Below are positions 25,402 through 32,313 of a stretch of DNA of 64,000 nt, one piece after another. Numbering within the stretch: the stretch's first letter is position 1; the number at the start of each line of letters is the position of its first letter. The notes under the pieces are model-generated. The model was not told where the DNA came from and made no database searches. It saw only the letters and a list, made by a program, of their open reading frames with translations. The stretch is from Streptomyces celluloflavus (GTDB lineage Bacteria; Actinomycetota; Actinomycetes; Streptomycetales; Streptomycetaceae). The stretch lies in the NCBI GenBank assembly GCA_000720995.1, contig JOEL01000004.1:62001-126000 (forward strand), read 5' to 3'. The position numbers were made by a program, and so were the translations under genes.

Positions 25402-25506
25402 GTGACACGTCATCATCATTCGTCTTCGTCGGAGGAGGTGACCGCATGGGCTACTACTCCGCCGCTGACCAACTCGACCGCTGCGAACGCTGCGGTGAGT
25501 ACCTGA
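25402..25506 (+). CDS. Possible 34-codon leader ORF
   Basis: A GTG behind AAGGAGG (25391-25397) opens a 34-codon frame beginning MTRHHHSSSSEEVTAW. It overlaps the following zinc-ribbon gene in another frame. The ribosome-binding site is excellent and is preceded by an A-rich tract (about 25338-25393) that is very unlike Streptomyces DNA. It may be a leader for translational coupling or simply a fortuitous start. Confidence 0.35.
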   Translation: MTRHHHSSSSEEVTAWATTPPLTNSTAANAAVST

Positions 25507-25862
25507 CAGGCCGACAGGAGCGCTACTGCTCCCCCGCCTGCCGTCAGGCAGCACATCGTGCCCGCAACCGGCCGGCTCACGTCCCCATGAAGCCGTGCGC
25601 GCTGTGCGGGGAACTTTTCGAGCCGCTGCACCACCGACAGAAGTTCTGCAACTACGCGGACGAAGCAGGGACCGAATGCCAGGCCATGCAGGACGACTTG
25701 GAGGAAGCCGCCTGGCTCACCCAGGAGGCCCGTAAAGAGGCCCGGTGCGCTCATTGCTCCAAGCCTGCCGGATGGATCGGCAGAGGCCGTCCTAGAAGGT
25801 TCTGCTCGCGGCGCTGCAAGCAGGCTGACTACCGGAAGCGCGTAGCCCAACAGGCCGCATAG
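25446..25862 (+). CDS. Zinc-ribbon protein with three Cys clusters
   Basis: This 138-aa protein contains three CxxC-type modules: CERCGEYLTG with YCSPACRQAAHRAR, CALCGELFEPLHHRQKFC, and CAHCSKPAGWIGRGRPRR with FCSRRCKQADYRKR. Each looks like a treble-clef or ribbon zinc site followed by basic residues, suggesting DNA or RNA binding. GGAGGAGG lies 6-13 bases before ATG 25446. It precedes the head genes of the element. The third module resembles that of the 96-aa protein upstream. Confidence 0.75.
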   Translation: MGYYSAADQLDRCERCGEYLTGRQERYCSPACRQAAHRARNRPAHVPMKPCALCGELFEPLHHRQKFCNYADEAGTECQAMQDDLEEAAWLTQEARKEARCAHCSKPAGWIGRGRPRRFCSRRCKQADYRKRVAQQAA

Positions 25863-25877
25863 CAGTACCAGTTCCGC

Positions 25878-25903
25878 CCCCGATATGTCACAGGGGGCTT
25901 TTT
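25878..25903 (+). terminator. Intrinsic terminator before head genes
   Basis: GCCCCC and GGGGGC form a 6-bp stem around an 11-base loop, followed directly by TTTTT. This is a classical intrinsic terminator shape, rare in this GC-rich genome and typical of phage DNA. Confidence 0.7.
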
Positions 25904-25967
25904 CATGCCCGAAACCACTTCCGAAAGGAGACGCCACCCCGACCAGCCAGCGGGGTGGCCACGACTC

Positions 25968-26411
25968 ATGGACACCACCGAGAACATTCACGACCAGGAC
26001 GAGCACAACAAAACTGCCGCCACGCCCGCTGAGAGCCCCGCGGCCGAAGACGAGCAGATCACCCCCGACGATCACCATCAGGCCCTAGAGGAGGCGCACA
26101 GCCGTTTGGAGGCGGCACAGAAGCGCATCGACACGATGGTGTTGCGCGAGATCGAGCACCAGGCCCGGCAGCGCCTCGACGTTCCCTCTGACCTTTTCGA
26201 CCTCGGAAAGCATCAGGTTGCCGATCTGCTCGGCGAGAACGGTGACGTTGACGCCGAAAGAGTCACCGCCGCGATCGATGCGCTGCTGAAGTCCCGCCCC
26301 AACCTTGCCGTCCGCCCGACCGGTTGGGGTGATGTGGGCGGCGGGCCGCGCAGCAGCACCAATAGCGACACGCCCGACTGGAACACCGCACTGCGCGGAC
26401 ATCAGGGCTAA
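25968..26411 (+). CDS. Scaffold-like acidic coiled-coil protein
   Basis: This 147-aa acidic protein lies directly upstream of the capsid gene, where phage scaffolding proteins are encoded. It has a long helix (QALEEAHSRLEAAQKRIDTM), then LDVPSDLFDLGKHQVADLL and a C-terminal NTALRGHQG. The helical acidic composition and the DAERVTAAIDALL segment fit small phage head or scaffold proteins. ATG 25968 is preferred because the earlier ATG 25905 lies in a terminator tail, but its ribosome-binding site is weak. Confidence 0.65.
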   Translation: MDTTENIHDQDEHNKTAATPAESPAAEDEQITPDDHHQALEEAHSRLEAAQKRIDTMVLREIEHQARQRLDVPSDLFDLGKHQVADLLGENGDVDAERVTAAIDALLKSRPNLAVRPTGWGDVGGGPRSSTNSDTPDWNTALRGHQG

Positions 26412-26455
26412 CACGCCGAACCGACCAGTCCGACACACCGAAGAGAAGAGAAAAC

Positions 26456-27298
26456 ATGTCCATTTACACCAACACGCCCGGCACGCAGGGCATCCTGCCC
26501 GACGAGTACGGAGCGCTGGTCGAAAAGCCCGTCAAGGAACTGTCCCTGGCCATGAAGCTCGGCACGGTGGTCAACACGGCAAGTTCCGTCTACCGCATTC
26601 CGATCCTCGCAGGGGACGTGACAGTGGGTGCCGTCGCCGAAGGAGCCGAGATCACACCCTCTGATGTGAAGTTCGACGAGAACAAGATCAAGCCTTCCAA
26701 GTTCGCCGGTCTGACAGTCATCAGCCGGGAAATGGCGGAGGACAGTTCCCCGTCCGCTGGGGAACAGGTTGGCCGCTCCATTGCCCGGCAGATATCGAAC
26801 AGCGTTGATAACGCATTCCTGAATGCGCTGACCGACCCGAACCCCGCCGGGCTCGGTTCGCTCAAGGGGATTTCCAAGGTGGACGCCCCGGTTGTCTACG
26901 CGAATCTCGATCCGTTCGAAGAGGCTGTTTCCATCTCAGAAGCAGCCGGCGGAAATATCACGGCATGGGTAATGACCGCTGCGACTGCACTCGATATCGC
27001 CAAGCTCAAGGATCAGGCCAACTCGAACCGCAGTCTCCTCAATACGGATATGACGATGGCGGGGCGGCGGCAGGTCCTCGGGCGCCCGGTATATGTGACG
27101 CCCTTTGTTCAGCCGGACATTGTGTACGGCGTCAGTCGTGATGATCTGCTGACGATCGTGCGCAGTGGTACTCGGCTGGATGTTGATAAGTCCGTTTACT
27201 TCACCAGTGACCGTGTGGCTGTTAAAGGCACTATGCGTGTCGGCTTCGGCTTCCCCATTGAAGCCGCGCACGTCCGTATTCAGAACGCTGCCAAGTAG
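26456..27298 (+). CDS. HK97-family phage major capsid protein
   Basis: This 280-aa capsid protein begins near the point where HK97-type capsids are normally cleaved (TPGTQGILPDEYGALVEKP), so no N-terminal delta domain is present. Typical blocks are VYRIPILAGDVTVGAVAEGA, FAGLTVISREMAEDS, ARQISNSVDNAFLNAL, AWVMTAATALDIAKLKDQ, GRPVYVTPF and the C-terminal VAVKGTMRVGFGFPIEAAHV. It should form the icosahedral shell. Neither a protease nor a portal gene accompanies it. A strong terminator follows the gene, as is usual for highly expressed capsid genes. Confidence 0.92.
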   Translation: MSIYTNTPGTQGILPDEYGALVEKPVKELSLAMKLGTVVNTASSVYRIPILAGDVTVGAVAEGAEITPSDVKFDENKIKPSKFAGLTVISREMAEDSSPSAGEQVGRSIARQISNSVDNAFLNALTDPNPAGLGSLKGISKVDAPVVYANLDPFEEAVSISEAAGGNITAWVMTAATALDIAKLKDQANSNRSLLNTDMTMAGRRQVLGRPVYVTPFVQPDIVYGVSRDDLLTIVRSGTRLDVDKSVYFTSDRVAVKGTMRVGFGFPIEAAHVRIQNAAK

Positions 27299-27305
27299 CC
27301 AGGAC

Positions 27306-27336
27306 GGGCCGGGGGTTAGCGATGAGCCCCCGGCCC
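27306..27336 (+). terminator. Terminator after the capsid gene
   Basis: A perfect 10-bp stem GGGCCGGGGG/CCCCCGGCCC (27306-27315 with 27327-27336) is followed by TGTT, eight bases after the capsid stop. Confidence 0.8.
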
Positions 27337-27352
27337 TGTTGGGAGACCCCCT

Positions 27353-27730
27353 ATGCCCCGTAAGCCCCGCACCCCGTGCTCTGTCCCTGGATGTCCCGAA
27401 CTCACCAATGGCGGGCGCTGTGCTGCACATGAGAAGCAAGCGAACAGGCAACGCGTAACACGTGGAGGCAGTTCGTACGGTCCTCTCTGGCCACGTATCC
27501 GCAGCGCATTCCTATACGTCAATCCGTGGTGTGTGCTGTGCGGTCGCGAGGCGAAAGTAGCTGACCATTTTCCGCACAGCCGACGGGACCTCATATCTCA
27601 AGGTGTGAGCGATCCTGATTCGTTCAAGTGTCTGCGCGCATTGTGTGCACGCTGCCACAGCAGAGAGACAGCAAAGCATCAACCAGGAGGATGGGCGGCC
27701 GAAAAGGCACCGAAAGCACCACCATTCTGA
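27353..27730 (+). CDS. HNH endonuclease
   Basis: This 125-aa phage-type HNH nuclease has an N-terminal CSVPGCPELTNGGRCAAH zinc-like motif. The nuclease core is NPWCVLCGREAKVADHFPHS followed by LRALCARCHSRETAKH (two CxxC pairs with the D-H and final H). In many cos-type phages such a protein is encoded beside the terminase and assists DNA cleavage during packaging. Here it sits between the capsid and the small terminase genes. Confidence 0.92.
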   Translation: MPRKPRTPCSVPGCPELTNGGRCAAHEKQANRQRVTRGGSSYGPLWPRIRSAFLYVNPWCVLCGREAKVADHFPHSRRDLISQGVSDPDSFKCLRALCARCHSRETAKHQPGGWAAEKAPKAPPF

Positions 27731-27858
27731 TTAGCGGACCAGGCGGGCGCTCCTCTCCTCCTGAAAAGGGGCGCGGGCGGGAGGCAAAAGACTCTCGCCG
27801 GAGCTGCGGGTGTTTTTGGTACCCGCGACCGGCACCCCATACAAGGAAGTGAGGTTGC

Positions 27859-28356
27859 ATGGCCGACAGATACAGGCCCAAGTCAGCCGTTCAGCAGGCA
27901 CGCGAAGGGAACCCTTCAAAGGCAGCCATCAAAGAGGGCGTGATCGTGCCCCGCGCGATCCTCACCGAACCAGACTGGACGGGAGTTTTCCCGCCCTCGC
28001 CCGATCCTGCTGTTGAACCAGCGAACATCCGATGCCGGGAAGTCGCGTCCGAGGAATGGCGGCGCATCGTCCCCATTCTGGAAGTCGCCGCCGGGATCGG
28101 CGAAGTGGACCACACCACTGTGAAAGACCTGTGCGTGTGCGTCGCCCGCATCGACCAGGCCGAGCGAGACCTGTCCGAGCGCGGATTGATCGTGACCGCC
28201 GAGCGCGGGACGGTGAAGAACGGAGCCGCGACCATCGCGGGGCAGTATCGCAGCCAACTCGCGCGATACATCCGGGAGTTGGGTCTCTCGCCGAGCGCCC
28301 GAACAGCGATCACAGCGCCGGAGCCCGAGGATGACGGCTCGGACGTGTGGGACTGA
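27859..28356 (+). CDS. terS: P27-family phage terminase small subunit
   Basis: This 165-aa protein starts with a basic N-terminus (RYRPKSAVQQAREGNPSKAA). The P27 small-terminase core is EWRRIVPILEVAAGIGEVDH, VKDLCVCVARIDQAERDLSE, GLIVTAERGTVKNGAATIAG and SQLARYIRELGLSPSAR. TerS recognises DNA to be packaged. In satellites a private TerS can redirect a helper phage's large terminase to satellite DNA. No large terminase follows; the next gene is a DUF397 gene on the other strand. Confidence 0.9.
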   Translation: MADRYRPKSAVQQAREGNPSKAAIKEGVIVPRAILTEPDWTGVFPPSPDPAVEPANIRCREVASEEWRRIVPILEVAAGIGEVDHTTVKDLCVCVARIDQAERDLSERGLIVTAERGTVKNGAATIAGQYRSQLARYIRELGLSPSARTAITAPEPEDDGSDVWD

Positions 28357-28372
28357 CCGCCTCACCACAGAA

Positions 28373-28418
28373 CCCCCGCGCCCGTCTCCCCGAGATTCCG
28401 GGACTGCGGGCGTGGGGG
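28373..28418 (+). terminator. Terminator after terS
   Basis: A 12-bp stem with one G-T pair joins 28373-28384 and 28407-28418, followed by CTTTC, 16 bases after the terS stop. Confidence 0.75.
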
Positions 28419-28494
28419 CTTTCTGCGTTCCAGCGACGGCTAGCCCCGTCACCCAGTGGGAGAAGTGCGCGGGAGCCCCTCTGTCTCGCTGGGC

Positions 28495-28710
28495 TTACAC
28501 AGTGGTAAGCCTGTCGCACTGGACAGCAGAGACAAACGCGGACCAGGCGGCCGGGGCGATCGCGAGCACGGGGCCGTGCGGATCCTTGGAGTCACGGACG
28601 GGGACGATGCCCGTTGCGGCGGCAGTGGCCGGTGCCCACTCGATGCACTCACCGCCGTTGCTCTGGCTGTAGCTGGAGCTGGTCCAGTCGGGGAAGTCGG
28701 CATTGGTCAT
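28495..28710 (-). CDS. DUF397 domain protein of the element
   Basis: This 71-aa DUF397 protein contains WTSSSYSQSNGGECIEWAPA and VPVRDSKDPHGPVLAIAPAA. It is nearly identical over its central third to the chromosomal DUF397 at 5061. Its ATG overlaps the XRE stop by four bases (ATGA), the same coupled layout. The stop codon lies inside a perfect 7-bp hairpin (28492-28498 with 28505-28511), which may end this transcript. Confidence 0.9.
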   Translation of the reverse strand: MTNADFPDWTSSSYSQSNGGECIEWAPATAAATGIVPVRDSKDPHGPVLAIAPAAWSAFVSAVQCDRLTTV

Positions 28711-29522
28711 GAGCAGTCCTTAACAATGCAGTTGATCAGCTCCGCCGTCTCGTCCGGCGGCGCGGCCATGGCCACCAACAGATCATAGGCATCCTGGGCT
28801 TGGGCAACGTCGGCAGGTTCGGACAGCACGAAGCCGCGCGGGAAGCCGTCCACGTGCGCTACGTCCGGCCCATCCGTGAGGGTGAGCAACCCAAAGGGGC
28901 TGACTACCAAATTGTTGACCTTGCTCCCGGGGATGATCTGGACGCGATGCCTGGGTGTCTCGGCAAGCTCGTGGATGTGGTGGAGCTGAGCGCGCATGAT
29001 CTCTGCGCTACCCACCGGGTTCCGTAGGGCGGACTCGTTGAGGATCAACCAGAGCCGCGCCGGATCTTCGTCACGCGTCAAGATCTCCTGCCGCTCCATT
29101 CGCACGCGGATCAGGTCTGCGAAGTTCGTTGGCCGACCGGCCCGCAACACTTCTTCGGCGTACGGATGGATCTGCACAAGCCCCGGAAGAAGCGTGGGGT
29201 GGAACATCTTCACCACCGCCGCCTTCTTCTCCAACGCAACGTACGGCGCGAACCAATCCGGAATGCCCCGCCGGGCCAGCTTGTTCCGCAGCCGAAGGTA
29301 GACCCCAGGCGTACCGGCGACGCGGTCCATGGCTTTGGCGAATGACTCGGATGCCATCACGCTGCCGTTCTCGACCTTGGACACCTGCCCTTGGTTGTAG
29401 CGGAGTTCGGTGGCGAACTCGCCTTGTGAAAGGCCCATGGACTTCCTGAGCGCCTTGACCTCTTCGCCGAAGTACGAAGCCCCGTCCTTGGCGCCACTCT
29501 CCTGGCTGACTCCTTCGACCAT
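28707..29522 (-). CDS. XRE regulator with DUF5753 domain
   Basis: This 271-aa helix-turn-helix regulator contains FGEEVKALRKSMGLSQGEFA, NQGQVSKVENGSV, then the DUF5753 region (TLLPGLVQIHPYAEEVL, RQEILTRDEDPARLWLILNE, PRHRVQIIPGSKVNN). ATG 29522 is chosen because GGGAG lies 8-12 bases upstream; a TTG three codons earlier is possible. It is coupled to DUF397 and divergent from the small-gene operon at 29646. Within the element it could control maintenance or excision, but its homologues are general streptomycete regulators. Confidence 0.88.
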   Translation of the reverse strand: MVEGVSQESGAKDGASYFGEEVKALRKSMGLSQGEFATELRYNQGQVSKVENGSVMASESFAKAMDRVAGTPGVYLRLRNKLARRGIPDWFAPYVALEKKAAVVKMFHPTLLPGLVQIHPYAEEVLRAGRPTNFADLIRVRMERQEILTRDEDPARLWLILNESALRNPVGSAEIMRAQLHHIHELAETPRHRVQIIPGSKVNNLVVSPFGLLTLTDGPDVAHVDGFPRGFVLSEPADVAQAQDAYDLLVAMAAPPDETAELINCIVKDCS

Positions 29523-29645
29523 CTGTTTCAACTCCCGGATATGCCGAGTCCGTTGGCATGGATTTAGACCTGGTCAGCGTACGCCCAAGTGCCGACTCTT
29601 GGGAGGTCAGGCGCAACGGGGCCGCGAGACACGAAAGGCACAGCT

Positions 29646-29840
29646 ATGGCGACCGAACTACCGAACAGACGGCCGTTAGTCGGGCCTGCCCCCGTGGACG
29701 GCTGCCGCATCTGCTACGCGGCCGTACAGGGCCGGGCCGCCGCGTGGACGCGGGGCGACGAGCGGGGAGTTCAGAGCTTCAACGAGATGGTTGATCAGCA
29801 CCCCCACCAGCGCGCCACGGACCGGCGGGGGACGACATGA
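29646..29840 (+). CDS. Small CxxC protein of XRE module
   Basis: This 64-aa protein of unknown function has GPAPVDGCRICYAAVQGRAA near residues 13-32 and a basic tail. It corresponds to the first half of the fused 86-aa protein at 6392. AAAGG lies upstream. It overlaps the next gene by four bases (ATGA). Confidence 0.65.
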   Translation: MATELPNRRPLVGPAPVDGCRICYAAVQGRAAAWTRGDERGVQSFNEMVDQHPHQRATDRRGTT

Positions 29841-30040
29841 GCCCGGACGCCTTGACGTGGCCGCCGTGCGACTGCCCCCGGCCTGACTGTCCCTACCGCG
29901 CGGACACGGTCCGGGACGGGCTGACGTGCAGCACGCCGGTTTACGCCACGGACAGTCCCGCCCTTGCGAGGCTGCGGGCGCGTGTTCGTGAGGACTGTGA
30001 GAGCCGGCGTCGTCTCGGTCCCCTGGGGCGGCTGCTGTGA
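29837..30040 (+). CDS. Small Cys-rich protein of XRE module
   Basis: This 67-aa protein of unknown function has an N-terminal PPCDCPRPDCPYRA motif that could bind metal. Its C-terminus contains SPALARLRARVREDCESRR, shared with the end of the protein at 6392. It is coupled by four-base overlaps to both neighbours. Confidence 0.62.
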   Translation: MSPDALTWPPCDCPRPDCPYRADTVRDGLTCSTPVYATDSPALARLRARVREDCESRRRLGPLGRLL

Positions 30041-30327
30041 CGGTGCAGGGGTCCGCCACAGAACCGCCCCAGCCTCCCACTGATCCTTTCGCGGGCACTC
30101 CGTACGAGGGCAGTCCCGAGGGCTGGTGGACGCCGTACGGCGGGGCGCTGGACACGGAATCGGGCGTGGTCTGCGTACCGCCCGGCCCCCGCCGCCACGC
30201 CGCACCGCCGAAGCCTCCGACGCGGACGGTGCGGGTGATCGGCCGGTTTGGATGGCCCGCGTTCGTTTCTGTGGTCTTCCTGTCCTGCTTCGGCGTGATC
30301 GCCCTGGCCGTATCCGGCCGCCTATGA
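30037..30327 (+). CDS. Small membrane protein of XRE module
   Basis: This 96-aa protein has a Pro-rich N-terminus with DPFAGTPYEGSPEGWWTPYG, shared with the start of the methyltransferase fragment at 6649. A single C-terminal membrane helix (PAFVSVVFLSCFGVIALAVS) follows. It starts at GTG overlapping the previous stop (GTGA). It is probably an inner-membrane protein with a cytoplasmic N-terminus. Function is unknown. Confidence 0.65.
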   Translation: MTVQGSATEPPQPPTDPFAGTPYEGSPEGWWTPYGGALDTESGVVCVPPGPRRHAAPPKPPTRTVRVIGRFGWPAFVSVVFLSCFGVIALAVSGRL

Positions 30328-30630
30328 GACTCCGCCCCTGTCCGGATGAGAAGCCTCAATCCGTCCCCCACGGACGAAGGTCACCCCGGGCAGGGGCGGG
30401 CACCACCCCCGTCCCGATCTATGAGCGGCCCTTGCAGATTGGGGCGGGCCCACCCGACCGAACCAGCAGAAGGAGGCTGAGCCGTGCGCGACGATAGGGA
30501 CGTGGCGATACCGACCTAGGAATAGGCGCGTTCCCTGCGCCTGAAACGGATTCGTCCGGCTGTCTCCAAGGGCAGCGGCAACCGAACGGGTCAGCAAATG
30601 CAGTGCACCACTCAGAAGAGAGAAGCACGC
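30328..30630 (+). promoter_or_regulatory. Leader with long hairpin and 11-codon ORF
   Basis: A 14-bp stem with one G-U pair joins 30332-30345 (CCGCCCCTGTCCGG) and 30386-30399. A near copy of this hairpin precedes the radical SAM gene at 34325-34389. At 30470-30475 AAGGAG precedes GTG 30484, opening an 11-codon frame (MRDDRDVAIPT) that ends at 30519. This may be the stub of a deleted gene or a leader peptide. The rest has no recognised feature. Confidence 0.45.
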
Positions 30631-31155
30631 ATGACAGTAGTAGCGAACGACCTAAGCACGGGCCGGGGGCTGGTTAGCCCGGAACTGTTCGACAGCTTGG
30701 TTCACTTCGTGGTCACCCACAACGGGCAGCCCACGGAGCGGGCGGAGCGCATCGCCGACCAGGCGGTTGCATTCGTCGCCACGGCCGCAACGGCCACGGT
30801 GGGCATGGTCCCGTCGGATGACGTGGACTTCGGCGTTCACGCGCTCATTCTGCACACCAAGGAATACGCGGAGTTCTGCCAGGAACACGCGGGCCGGTTC
30901 CTGCACCACAACCCCCGGCCAGGCGGTGGAGGGCGCACCCTCGAAGCAGTGACAGCTTCGGCACACGCCATGAAGGCCGCGCGCTTCATGGTCATCGATG
31001 AACTGTGGACCGTGAACGGGGAAAACGCCGCTCAGTGCGACGCGGACTGCGGACGCCCGTACGGAGCCTTCGGCGGTGGCAAGGACGAAGACGACGGCGG
31101 GGGCGGCAACCCCCCGACCGGCGACAGCGACGACGGCCGCGACTACAACAGCTAA
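30631..31155 (+). CDS. Gly/Asp-rich C-terminal protein, unknown
   Basis: This 174-aa protein is not recognised. The N-terminal 110 residues are helical (LVSPELFDSLVHFVVTHNGQ, ERIADQAVAFVATAATAT, ALILHTKEYAEFCQEHAGRF). It ends in a Cys pair (CDADCGRPYGAF) and a disordered acidic Gly/Asp-rich tail. ATG 31-codon-equivalent choices upstream are rejected because AGAAGAGAGAAGC directly precedes ATG 30631. It lies upstream of the kinase, with a terminator between them. Confidence 0.6.
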   Translation: MTVVANDLSTGRGLVSPELFDSLVHFVVTHNGQPTERAERIADQAVAFVATAATATVGMVPSDDVDFGVHALILHTKEYAEFCQEHAGRFLHHNPRPGGGGRTLEAVTASAHAMKAARFMVIDELWTVNGENAAQCDADCGRPYGAFGGGKDEDDGGGGNPPTGDSDDGRDYNS

Positions 31156-31180
31156 CCGCCAGTAGTCTCACCCGACCTGT

Positions 31181-31213
31181 GGGGCCGATCCTCTCAAACG
31201 GGGGATCGGCCCC
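31181..31213 (+). terminator. Terminator hairpin
   Basis: A perfect 11-bp stem GGGGCCGATCC/GGATCGGCCCC (31181-31191 with 31203-31213) followed by TT lies between the Gly/Asp-rich gene and the kinase gene. Confidence 0.82.
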
Positions 31214-31234
31214 TTCCGATGAGAGGATTCAACG

Positions 31235-32065
31235 ATGTCCGGACAAGGGCCATATGACCTCCCCACCCACGTTCAAAGCGCCGTAACGCCGCTGAGCAAG
31301 CGACTCGTCGTCAACCGGCGCGGCTCCACCGTCTGGGATGTACAGAGTCGCGCCGGCCGTTTCGCTGTCAAGCTCGGCTACCCCACCCAAGCGCACGGAT
31401 GGACAGCATGGGCCCCCGCCCGAGAGGCCGTCATCCTTCGCCAACTAATCCCTGATGAGGTTCAGTTCGGAGAGTGGGAAGAGGGCACGTGGAGCGCGCA
31501 GCCATGGCGCGACGGCGAATCCCTCTACAACCTGTGGGAGCCCCACCGGCAGGCGGCAGAGCCCTCAACGCCCAACCTTGACGAAGCGCGTTCATGCGCC
31601 GTTGCGCTCACCCATCTACATGAAGGCGGTTGGGTACACGGCGACGTGCAGCCCAATCACTTCGTCATCGGGCCTACCGGAACCTTCCTGATCGACTTGG
31701 CGCTAGCACAGGGCGGAGAAGTCCCGAAGATCTACGACTTCCGATATCGAGGCTGCCTAGTCCACTACGAAGCGCCGGAGATCTCGCGGAGCATCCTGGA
31801 GAGCGGCACCGCAGTGCCGACGAAGGAAGCCGACGTTTACGCGCTGGGTGCATCCTGGTTCATCTCCGCCACCGGGTGGAGGCACGTCTCCTACCCGGAC
31901 GACGCCGACCGGAAAGACCAGCGACAAGCCATCGTGGACAAGCCACACCGGCCCATCAACGTACCGGGCACCCTCGGCAAGATCATTGAGCAGATGATGA
32001 GTCGCGACCCGGCCGACCGGCCGACCGGCGCGGAGATCTGCGAAGAGCTGGGCCACGCCCGCTGA
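31235..32065 (+). CDS. Protein kinase-like protein, divergent
   Basis: This 276-aa cytoplasmic kinase-fold protein has no membrane or sensor domain. The VAIK-like lysine is in RFAVKLGYP. The catalytic loop reads HGDVQPNHFVI (HGD for HRD, Asn kept). The metal-binding motif reads IDLALAQ in place of DFG, followed by YEAPEI. An ADVYALGASWF helix and DPADRPTGAEICEEL complete the C-lobe. It may be catalytically active because the Lys, Asp, Asn and Asp are retained. It is the last gene before the right att site, so it is element cargo. Confidence 0.83.
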   Translation: MSGQGPYDLPTHVQSAVTPLSKRLVVNRRGSTVWDVQSRAGRFAVKLGYPTQAHGWTAWAPAREAVILRQLIPDEVQFGEWEEGTWSAQPWRDGESLYNLWEPHRQAAEPSTPNLDEARSCAVALTHLHEGGWVHGDVQPNHFVIGPTGTFLIDLALAQGGEVPKIYDFRYRGCLVHYEAPEISRSILESGTAVPTKEADVYALGASWFISATGWRHVSYPDDADRKDQRQAIVDKPHRPINVPGTLGKIIEQMMSRDPADRPTGAEICEELGHAR

Positions 32066-32161
32066 GCCCCCGAAGCGGCCCCGCCTGGACCCCATCCGGG
32101 CGGGGCTCTGTACTGTCCCGGACGGGCCGCATAGACGCTGGTCAGGGCCTCGCGGTAACCT

Positions 32162-32214
32162 ATGGCTCCGTTGGTTCACGGGCAAGCGATGTCCGACCAG
32201 ATTTCGACGCGCAT
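32162..32214. other. Right hybrid attachment site and frnE 5' end
   Basis: Element arm 32162-32182 ends in CACGGG, then the shared CA core (32183-32184), then the first codons of frnE read on the minus strand from ATG 32214 (MRVEIWSDIACP). The reconstructed attP centre is CACGGG-TG-CCCGTG, perfectly symmetric around the crossover dinucleotide. The reconstructed attB encodes the WSDIACPWCYIG active-site region. Confidence 0.87.
32179..32214 (-). pseudogene. frnE first 12 codons, separated
   Basis: This is the N-terminal part (MRVEIWSDIACP) of the DsbA/FrnE gene whose remainder ends at 22827. Reading on into the element gives an immediate TGA (32178-32176), so this fragment encodes nothing useful by itself. 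Confidence 0.85.
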
Positions 32215-32313
32215 GAGCTGACTTTCCTCGGGGTGAATGTGCCCCTGTGCAACCACGCGGGAGACCGCTCTATTCCGGCCACATCACGGCGCGGGCACGG
32301 CAGGCCCGGCTCT

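Larger units (their letters stand above)
22828..32184 (+). mobile_element. 9.36-kb serine-integrase element with capsid genes
   Basis: This integrated element is bounded by reconstructed hybrid att sites in frnE. Its cargo in order is: large serine integrase, two zinc-ribbon proteins, scaffold-like protein, HK97-type major capsid protein, HNH nuclease and P27 small terminase. Then come DUF397 and XRE on the minus strand, three coupled small genes, a Gly/Asp-rich protein and a degenerate protein kinase. Composition is visibly less GC-rich than the flanks, especially at 23.1-28.3 kb. No large terminase, portal, maturation protease, tail or lysis gene is present. The content suggests a phage satellite or domesticated capsid element; that interpretation is inference. 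Confidence 0.85.
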
